Source: Candidatus Thorarchaeota archaeon (GTDB taxonomy: Archaea > Asgardarchaeota > Thorarchaeia > Thorarchaeales > Thorarchaeaceae). Taken from it: 38,233 nucleotides of DNA. This document shows, piece by piece, positions 32,966 to 38,233 of this stretch. The stretch's first letter is position 1, and every line of letters starts with the position of its first letter. The position numbers were made by a program, and so were the translations under genes. Where the stretch lies: contig JAUWOU010000016.1 of NCBI GenBank assembly GCA_030612005.1, positions 1 through 38,233 on the forward strand, given 5' to 3'. The notes beneath the pieces were generated by a model. It ran no database searches and had not been told where the DNA came from. It worked only from the letters and a program-made list of their open reading frames with translations.

Positions 32966-33124
32966 TCAATTATTCTGTTTAGTTAATCTGAGTTTAATTC
33001 CAAGTTGATATGCTTCTTCTAGCATCTCAGGTTTAGAAGATACGTGGAAATCTTCACGGCTTTCTGTATCCATAGTACAGACCGCTAGAACATTCAGTTT
33101 GAACCTGAAGTAATCTTGTACCAT
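32966..33124 (-). CDS. Possible small unknown protein
   Basis: A 52-codon frame from ATG 33124 encodes MVQDYFRFKLNVLAVCTMDT followed by a charged helical end (PEMLEEAYQLGIKLRLTKQ). Composition is protein-like with an amphipathic helix. The frame is open further upstream to 33328, and TTG codons could give a longer start (LKSNSILASSKTAS), but that would overlap the promoter and start of the divergent amidohydrolase. A TATA-like TTATTTACA lies near 33172 on the minus strand. Family unknown; not certain to be a gene. Confidence 0.4.
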   Translation of the reverse strand: MVQDYFRFKLNVLAVCTMDTESREDFHVSSKPEMLEEAYQLGIKLRLTKQNN

Positions 33125-33196
33125 CGACGCAGTTTTTGAAGAAGCCAGTATGGAATTGCTTTTCAATGTGTAAATAATTCTCGGAGTTGGTATATT

Positions 33197-34138
33197 TTGA
33201 CAGACATGTGGAAGTACAAGGGTCCGATATTTGACGCACATACACACATCGGAGAACCAGACACACTTGACAAGATGATCCAAATAGAAGATAAATTTGG
33301 GATTACTGCGCAGATTGCAATAGTTCACTCAAAAGATGGATTCTTAGCCGCACAGGACAAATATCCTGAACGGTTTGTATTTGCAAAATACTTGTCACTT
33401 GCTGATATCGCTCATTACAAAGTAGAACCAGTAGTAGATGATATAGTTCGAACTAAAGATGAGGGATATAGTCTGGCGAAGACTTGGTTTGGCCCACGAT
33501 GGAAGGACTATATCGAAGATGTTCCAAATGGATTTCGGATTGATAGTCCAAAACTCGACCCAATCTTTCAAGCTCTAGAGGATAATGATTTACCATTACT
33601 GATCCACGTAGCTGATCCGGACACCTATTTCGAATTACACTACCAAGACACCTCAAAATATGGAACAAAGGAAGAAAATCTGGTACAAATGGAGAATGTA
33701 ATGGAACGCCATTCGAGCGTCGTATTTCATATCCCCCATTTTGGTGCTCAACCTGAGATTCATAGACTTCCCAACCTCGCTAGTTGGTTAGACCGATTCC
33801 CCAATATTGTCATTGACACTGCATCCTCAAGATGGATGGCTCGAGAACTTAGCAAGGATACAGAGAAAGCTCGTGAATTTCTAATCAAGTATGCTGATAG
33901 AATTCTCTTTGGAACAGATCTCTCCTCTGGTCGTGGTGATCATGAGTACTATGGTGGACGGTATAATGCTCAGAGAATCTTGTGGGAAACCAATCTCTTA
34001 GATGAACCACTTCCCTTTGAAGATGCAGACACAAAGGACTCTGGTGGAACATTCATCAATGGCCTAGATCTACCACTAAGGGTCCTTCGAAAACTTTACT
34101 GGGAGAATGCCATCAAGATATACGGAACTCCAGAATAA
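33197..34138 (+). CDS. Amidohydrolase-superfamily metal-dependent hydrolase
   Basis: TIM-barrel hydrolase of the COG2159-type (ACMSD-like) group, 313 aa. Metal ligands visible: His-x-His in PIFDAHTHIG (about residues 13-18), His in LPLLIHVADPDTYF, His in VVFHIPHFGAQPEIHRLP, and Asp in ILFGTDLSSGRG near 250. Substrate unknown; decarboxylation or C-N hydrolysis are typical for relatives. The start is TTG (GGAG ten bases upstream) or the ATG three codons later at 33206. It is divergent from the small ORF at 32966. Confidence 0.85.
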   Translation: MTDMWKYKGPIFDAHTHIGEPDTLDKMIQIEDKFGITAQIAIVHSKDGFLAAQDKYPERFVFAKYLSLADIAHYKVEPVVDDIVRTKDEGYSLAKTWFGPRWKDYIEDVPNGFRIDSPKLDPIFQALEDNDLPLLIHVADPDTYFELHYQDTSKYGTKEENLVQMENVMERHSSVVFHIPHFGAQPEIHRLPNLASWLDRFPNIVIDTASSRWMARELSKDTEKAREFLIKYADRILFGTDLSSGRGDHEYYGGRYNAQRILWETNLLDEPLPFEDADTKDSGGTFINGLDLPLRVLRKLYWENAIKIYGTPE

Positions 34139-34252
34139 TACTTATGACTTCGAGTTTGATAATTCTCACATTCTAAGTATTCATAGGTACACAAGCAATA
34201 TGATAATCCAAGACATCACTATGATACTTATAGTGATAATGTGGGAATTAAA

Positions 34253-34927
34253 ATGGACCGGAGCATTAAAGTCGTAATTGGTGCTGGAGTCATAGTCGGC
34301 GTGGTAGTGCTAGCAGCATTCAGTGTGGGTCTACTTACACCTGCTAATCCGAAGGAATCACCGGAATTCACATGGATTACACAAACAAATGATACTTTGA
34401 CATATCAGATTACGGTTTATCGGGGTATCCATTTCACAAGTGAATCAATACCAAGATATGACAACTTGAATCATACTTTCATCACATTGAATATCACATC
34501 GCTTGTGGATGTTCAGGAGATTGATGACGAGTCACAATTCACAATGATGGTCGAAACTGAGAAGGTTTCTATTTTACTTCCAGTACTCCATGAGAATGGT
34601 TCTGAGATCACTGTTCCTGATGCAGAATTAATTAGAGGTATTGTATCAAAGTGTATTCTCCCAGTAGGCGGCTGGTCTTTCGTTGATGACTACTATTATG
34701 ATTTAGACGATCCTGGGGACTATTCGTTTTCATGCAATACGTACTTCTCCTTCATAGAATCAGATTCCTTCGTGTTTGGTCATGTGCAATTCAATATAGA
34801 CGCTGGAAAAGGTTGGCACAGCACGATGAACACCACAACAGGACTGCCATCAATAATTGATTGGTGGAATCGTGACTTTATAATTCATAGAGATTATCAG
34901 ATTGTCATGACGCTAATTCCCTCATAG
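34253..34927 (+). CDS. Secreted or membrane-anchored protein
   Basis: A 224-aa protein from ATG 34253 (MDRSIKVVIGAGVIVGVVVL). Residues 6-28 are a signal or anchor helix (VVIGAGVIVGVVVLAAFSVG). The remainder is a beta-rich, Thr/Ser/Asp-rich extracellular domain (FTWITQTNDTLTYQITVYRG) with paired strands and a likely C-terminal end at the surface. A GTG at 34241 is a possible earlier start. No family recognised. It is followed by another surface-protein gene at 35000. Confidence 0.7.
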   Translation: MDRSIKVVIGAGVIVGVVVLAAFSVGLLTPANPKESPEFTWITQTNDTLTYQITVYRGIHFTSESIPRYDNLNHTFITLNITSLVDVQEIDDESQFTMMVETEKVSILLPVLHENGSEITVPDAELIRGIVSKCILPVGGWSFVDDYYYDLDDPGDYSFSCNTYFSFIESDSFVFGHVQFNIDAGKGWHSTMNTTTGLPSIIDWWNRDFIIHRDYQIVMTLIPS

Positions 34928-34999
34928 ATTCAATTTCCGAAAGGTATTTCATTATCTCGAATTAGAAATTGTTCAATTGAAGGAGTAGGAGTTTCGCAC

Positions 35000-35863
35000 A
35001 TGAAAGTAAAGAATTTGAATATCATTACTATTACTGCACTAGTATTTCTGTTAATTGTCGGAGCATTCTCTATATCTGTATCTGCAGCTGTTGCTTGGTC
35101 TGATGATTTCAGTGATGGAAACTACGAAGGCTGGACTATTCTAGGAGGCGGATTTGATACACCCGTTTCTCCCAAGTATAGTCTCACGTGTAGTCCGGCG
35201 GGACTCAGCATGATATACCATCCAAGTACACAATACCATGGAAGCTGGTTATTCGAGTTATATGAAGATGGAACTGATGAAAGAGAAATTGAGGTCCTTT
35301 TCATGGCAACAGGTACAACCTTGCAGGATTTTGAAGGATACTCAATTCATCTACGATATTGGGGATCCGATTATGATGTTGCACTCTTTCGGTGGAACTA
35401 TAGTTCAATCTTTGACGTGAGTATGAAAACGCCGCTAGACCAATATGATATTTGGACTTCTGGATCAACCCTGCCCGATCCTGGTTGGCACTGGTATAAT
35501 GTAACAAGAGATTTGGATGGTAACTTCACTGTTTCCAGAGATGATATTATAATCATCACAACCAGCCCCGAAGTTGAGGAGTTTGAATTCGATGGTCCGA
35601 ACAACACCTCGGACAAGTTTGTTGTCAAGGCTGAAGAATACGCTTCGATAGATACTATAGTTGTAGGGACTGATTTGCCACCAATCACAACTGAAACAAC
35701 GAGTACAACTTCGACTACAACATCGACAACAACATCGACAACAACTTTGACTACCACTACTACGAATGGAACTCAACCAGATCTGACTTCCTTACTACCA
35801 ATCATCGGGATTGGTGCTGCTGCAGTCATCATAGTTGTCGTTATCATCTTGAAGAAAAAATAA
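35000..35863 (+). CDS. Surface protein with Thr-rich stalk and C-terminal anchor
   Basis: A 287-aa protein: signal peptide (ITALVFLLIVGAFSISVSAA), a ~200-residue beta-sandwich-like domain starting WSDDFSDGNYEGWTILGG (a motif seen in concanavalin-/LamG-like carbohydrate-binding domains), a Thr/Ser stalk of about 35 residues (TSTTSTTTSTTTSTTT, likely O-glycosylated), and a C-terminal membrane helix (LLPIIGIGAAAVIIVVVIIL) with KKK. This is the layout of archaeal S-layer-associated or adhesion proteins. GGAGTAGGAG precedes the ATG (AGGAG seven to eleven bases upstream). Confidence 0.8.
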   Translation: MKVKNLNIITITALVFLLIVGAFSISVSAAVAWSDDFSDGNYEGWTILGGGFDTPVSPKYSLTCSPAGLSMIYHPSTQYHGSWLFELYEDGTDEREIEVLFMATGTTLQDFEGYSIHLRYWGSDYDVALFRWNYSSIFDVSMKTPLDQYDIWTSGSTLPDPGWHWYNVTRDLDGNFTVSRDDIIIITTSPEVEEFEFDGPNNTSDKFVVKAEEYASIDTIVVGTDLPPITTETTSTTSTTTSTTTSTTTLTTTTTNGTQPDLTSLLPIIGIGAAAVIIVVVIILKKK

Positions 35864-35929
35864 GATGATCAAACGTTGGCGCAGGGAATCATCACGTTTT
35901 CTGGACAGAAGCTAAAAACAAGGAAAAAA

Positions 35930-35950
35930 GAGCTCTTAATCTAAGAGCTC
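35930..35950 (-). terminator. Intrinsic-type terminator
   Basis: A perfect inverted repeat with 9-base arms (GAGCTCTTA / TAAGAGCTC) and a 3-base loop. Six A residues with two G lie on its left side, giving a T-rich run on the minus strand, so it would stop leftward transcription coming from the SDR gene region. It could also mark the 3' end of the surface-protein gene. The remaining part of 35864-36296 contains only the small repeat-bearing ORF at 36003. Confidence 0.6.
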
Positions 35951-36002
35951 CTGATTTCTAAGTTCTCATTTCCTTTACCACGGGGCAATGAAATGATTCT
36001 TA

Positions 36003-36152
36003 GTGTCGAGCCTAATCATCCATGGCTCTACTGGAGGCTTCTGTGGGTTCAATCTGGTGATCCAAGGTTCTACAGGCGGTTTTTGGGGATTAATTGTTAC
36101 TTTGTTCATTGTTTATTACCGTTATTCTATTCCAGTTCATATCAGAAGTTAG
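36003..36152 (+). CDS. Possible small Gly-rich membrane peptide from a 42-bp tandem repeat
   Basis: A 49-codon frame from GTG 36003 reads VSSLIIHGSTGGFCGFNLV, then IQGSTGGFWGLIVTLFIVYY and a short tail. Two copies of a 42-base unit (36018 and 36060) give the repeated (I)xGSTGGF sequence. The last 20 residues could be a membrane helix. It may be a remnant of a longer gene or only a repeat; no start signal of quality is visible. Confidence 0.3.
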   Translation: MSSLIIHGSTGGFCGFNLVIQGSTGGFWGLIVTLFIVYYRYSIPVHIRS

Positions 36153-36296
36153 ACTCGCAAATTCATATGTCAGTTATTGTTTAAAATCAAGTCTCAAACC
36201 AGCAAATTCCTCGTCAGAACCTAAGGTGAAAGTTGGTGAGTATATAACTACTGGAAATCTTAGCTACAGTCTATTCAAACTATGAAAAGGAAAAGT

Positions 36297-36321
36297 GGTG
36301 CGCTCGCTGGGACTTGAGCTC
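36297..36321 (-). pseudogene. Degraded tRNA 3' end (copy 1)
   Basis: Plus-strand GGTGCGCTCGCTGGGACTTG corresponds to the reverse complement of a tRNA T-arm and acceptor end (compare GGTGCGCTCGCCGGGATTTG at 37374). Several substitutions weaken the T-loop, so this is a decayed copy. It overlaps the stop codon of the SDR gene by two bases. Confidence 0.6.
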
Positions 36322-37297
36322 ATCTTGGATAAAGAACCTTCACTGTGGCTTCGATTGCCTGTCTGATTCCTCCTTGCTTGTATCCCAGCTCCTCAACTGA
36401 TGATGTTGGATCGAAGTATAGCTCATTTGATAGGATGTCTTTAAACACATACTCTAGGTCCAAACCCGACTCAAATCCCCTCTTCTTTTCTCTTCTCTTC
36501 ATCCATTTTCCTATGATTGTTGCTAGACTTGTTGGAAGCGTAATAATCAACCGTTTCTTTAGACCCATTGTATCAAGAACGATTCTGAGCATATCTTTGT
36601 ATGACATATTCTCATCACCAATGGGATATCTCATCCCCGGCTGTCCATGTTCCAGAGCTCCGATAATAGCTTCTGCAACATTTTCTACTGCAATCATATT
36701 TGTGCCTCCTCTTGGGAAGAATACGACCTTCATACCCATTACTCTATCAAATAGAGCATCCTTCCAAAGTGGTATTCGCTCAGGCATTGTACCAAAAATG
36801 TAGGGGAGTTCCATCACCATGACTGCCATAGTTTCTCCTCCCGCCTCAATCACACTTGCTGCTTGCTCAACTCGGCATTTGATATAGCTGTGTCGTTCAG
36901 TCAGTTTCTTGTCTGGCCATATTCGATCGAAATAGGAAAAGTAAGAGTTCAATACTGTGCATCGTTGAATTCCAGCCTCTCTTGCAGCTTCAATTACTCT
37001 TGTGCATGCTATAACAAGTCGGTCGTGAAAGAACTTGTATGCGGGAGCCTTGGGCGTGATTCGGTCATCTGGACCCACTGCATATACCATCCCATCATAA
37101 CCCTTGAAGAGTTGCACCAGTTCTTCGAAAGTCATCTCGAAGATATTCTCATATTTCACAGTCACATCTTTTGGAAACCAATCTCCGAGTTCAATATCCG
37201 GAATTGAGATAGAACTCACTTCATGACCTCGCTTCAAGGCCTCAAGTATAGAATGATAGCCAAGGAAACCTGTCCCACCCACAATGATGATTTTCAT
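36320..37297 (-). CDS. NAD(P)-dependent atypical SDR (epimerase-like)
   Basis: Rossmann-fold protein, 325 aa. The nucleotide-binding motif is MKIIIVGGTGFLGYHSILEA (residues 1-20). Mid-region: VYAVGPDDR, TVLNSYFSYFDRIWPDKK, then the Tyr position in HSYIKCRVE, where the usual YxxxK would be Tyr-x3-Arg; this marks an atypical or epimerase-like SDR. GMRYPIGDENMSYKDML and a C-terminal substrate helix follow. Substrate unknown. The gene is bracketed by tRNA 3'-end copies at 36297 and 37373, an unusual context. Confidence 0.85.
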   Translation of the reverse strand: MKIIIVGGTGFLGYHSILEALKRGHEVSSISIPDIELGDWFPKDVTVKYENIFEMTFEELVQLFKGYDGMVYAVGPDDRITPKAPAYKFFHDRLVIACTRVIEAAREAGIQRCTVLNSYFSYFDRIWPDKKLTERHSYIKCRVEQAASVIEAGGETMAVMVMELPYIFGTMPERIPLWKDALFDRVMGMKVVFFPRGGTNMIAVENVAEAIIGALEHGQPGMRYPIGDENMSYKDMLRIVLDTMGLKKRLIITLPTSLATIIGKWMKRREKKRGFESGLDLEYVFKDILSNELYFDPTSSVEELGYKQGGIRQAIEATVKVLYPR

Positions 37298-37372
37298 TAT
37301 CAGTCACTATAATTTCTTTTGATGAGCAATAACTCTTTTCACACTATCGAATGGGCATCTAAAAATGGAAAA

Positions 37373-37440
37373 TGGTGCGCTCGCCGGGATTTGAACCCGG
37401 GCCGCAAGACCTACGAATCCTCTGACCAGTCCTTGACTAT
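37373..37440 (-). pseudogene. Partial tRNA, 3' two thirds (copy 2)
   Basis: On the minus strand the sequence ends with T-arm CCGGG-TTCAAAT-CCCGG, acceptor CGAGCGC, A and CCA (37373-37375). Upstream lies an anticodon-arm-like GAGGATTCGTAGGTCTT; loop TTCGTAG would read CGU (Thr), loop ATTCGTA UCG (Arg), but neither stem pairs fully. The complementary acceptor strand GCGCTCG is absent upstream, so the tRNA is not functional. Confidence 0.65.
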
Positions 37441-37449
37441 ATTACTCAC

Positions 37450-38010
37450 TCAAGAGATGCCTATTACTACTGATTTGTCCTCATTCTTCGACTTTTTTGG
37501 AGCATAGTAAAATGAACCTATAGCAAATGGTATTGCCACCAATAGAGAGCTTACTCCAGTTGAGTCATCATACCCCAGCCAGCGACTGAACATACTGATG
37601 TCCATTCGCGCATCCCCATAATTTGTCTGCAAAATGATATCAATCGATTGATAATATGATGAAGCGATTTCAACAGAGATCATAAGACTTGTTACATTTC
37701 TTGCTTCATAATATGCAGAGTAATTCTCCCCATTATACCATGCATTCCATTCAGTTCCGTTGAGGACTATTATATCAAGAGCCCCCTCTGTACAAGCAAA
37801 GAAGATGTCTATTGATCGATTGAAGGACCTCCAAGGAAATCTGGCATGAAACGGTGCAGTCAGATTATCCAAGATTCCAAAATTTGATCCGGTTAGAATC
37901 AACTGATCCATTTCGTATGGAACTATGAATGAATGCGCAGAACCTACAATGAACCCAATACATACAAACGCTAAAACAATCGAAACCCCGTTTCCCCTCA
38001 TGGTCATCAA
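37450..38010 (-). CDS. Secreted/membrane protein of unknown function
   Basis: A 186-aa protein with signal peptide (VSIVLAFVCIGFIVGSAHSF), an extracellular middle (FDRSIDIFFACTEGALDII-like pattern, RNVTSLMISVEIASSYYQS) and a C-terminal membrane helix (SSLLVAIPFAIGSFYYAP) followed by KKSKNEDKS. ATG start. It lies between tRNA 3'-end copies at 37373 and 38106. No family recognised. Confidence 0.7.
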   Translation of the reverse strand: MMTMRGNGVSIVLAFVCIGFIVGSAHSFIVPYEMDQLILTGSNFGILDNLTAPFHARFPWRSFNRSIDIFFACTEGALDIIVLNGTEWNAWYNGENYSAYYEARNVTSLMISVEIASSYYQSIDIILQTNYGDARMDISMFSRWLGYDDSTGVSSLLVAIPFAIGSFYYAPKKSKNEDKSVVIGIS

Positions 38011-38105
38011 GCATGATAAAACTCAGAAGAATTTGAACTCATCGATTTTCTATTTTTTACAAATGATGACTCATTGTTTTGGCATTTTTCTATAGGAAGA
38101 AAGAA

Positions 38106-38136
38106 TGGTGCGCTCGCCGGGATTTGAACCCGCGCC
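38106..38136 (-). pseudogene. tRNA 3' end (copy 3)
   Basis: The T-arm/acceptor/CCA segment matches copy 2 for 29 identical bases (plus strand 38104-38132 vs 37371-37399). On the minus strand it ends TTCAAAT-CCCGG-CGAGCGC-A-CCA. The first T-stem pair is mismatched and no acceptor 5' strand is seen up to the window edge; an intron-containing full tRNA extending past 38233 cannot be excluded. Confidence 0.6.
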
Positions 38137-38233
38137 GATAATGGGTTCCTAACGACGACTCAGTCATCTGTTCATCGTAGCACACCTATCATTCACGGCT
38201 GCAGTAGCTTGACTAAGTTGAATATACACTATT

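Noticed and set aside
35398-35776. Val- and Cys-rich minus-strand ORFs
   Set aside because: Shadows of the Thr-rich stalk codons (ACA/ACT) of the surface protein at 35000.
37373-37507. Functional tRNA on the minus strand
   Set aside because: The 5' acceptor strand GCGCTCG is absent within 100 bases upstream and the anticodon stem pairs poorly.

Overview
The window looks like a chromosomal segment of an archaeon, most probably an Asgard archaeon (Thorarchaeota-like is my best guess, from gene content and not from any search). The evidence is a classic archaeal translation cluster (L31e, L39e, S19e, L18a/LX, aIF6, PDCD5, prefoldin alpha, FtsY, YhbY-like, RNase P Rpr2 and Nep1), frequent GTG/TTG starts, TATA-like boxes, and a eukaryote-type topoisomerase IB.

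Layout. (1) 1-2393: the 5' end of a truncated unknown gene, a small repeat-containing ORF, and a lone TnpB-family gene whose RuvC-II glutamate is Gly. (2) 2423-8889, all minus strand: an informational cluster reading rnp4 - yhbY-like - rps19e - pdcd5 - rpl39e - rpl31e - aif6 - rpl18a - pfdA - ftsY - argF - pfkB, tightly packed with short gaps or overlaps. (3) 8950-18320: an accessory island that sits exactly between rnp4 and nep1. It holds an IS607-type serine recombinase, a 1426-residue protein with a complete RecB-type PD-(D/E)XK nuclease signature plus a degenerate RadA-like fold, a translationally coupled RadA-like ATPase with an intact Walker A, a convergent unknown protein, an iteron-like cluster of CCGTACAC motifs, and an unusually long (714 aa) TnpB/Cas12-like protein with an intact RuvC triad. 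This nuclease/ATPase pair is the best candidate for an undescribed system. (4) 18325-19041: nep1. (5) 19082-28351: envelope, secreted and regulatory genes, including a secreted clan CD-type cysteine peptidase, membrane-anchored winged-helix proteins and a Ycf48-like propeller. The region is punctuated by one intact tRNA-Gly(UCC) and three fragments of tRNA-Gly genes. (6) 28365-34138: a TPR membrane protein, topoisomerase IB, a DUF362 protein, a four-TM protein and an amidohydrolase. (7) 34241-38233: lipoprotein/surface-protein-like genes, an atypical SDR, and three copies of the 3' end of another tRNA, each at the boundary of a minus-strand gene.

How parts work together. The minus-strand informational cluster is a co-transcribed translation/protein-targeting unit. 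The island at 9.0-18.3 kb combines transposition (serine recombinase), RNA-guided cutting (TnpB) and a DNA-processing pair (RecB-like nuclease plus RadA-like ATPase). It could be a mobile element with a DNA-repair, replication or defence cargo; which of these cannot be decided from sequence alone. The tRNA fragments at both sides of small gene cassettes suggest that the accessory regions were assembled by recombination at tRNA genes.
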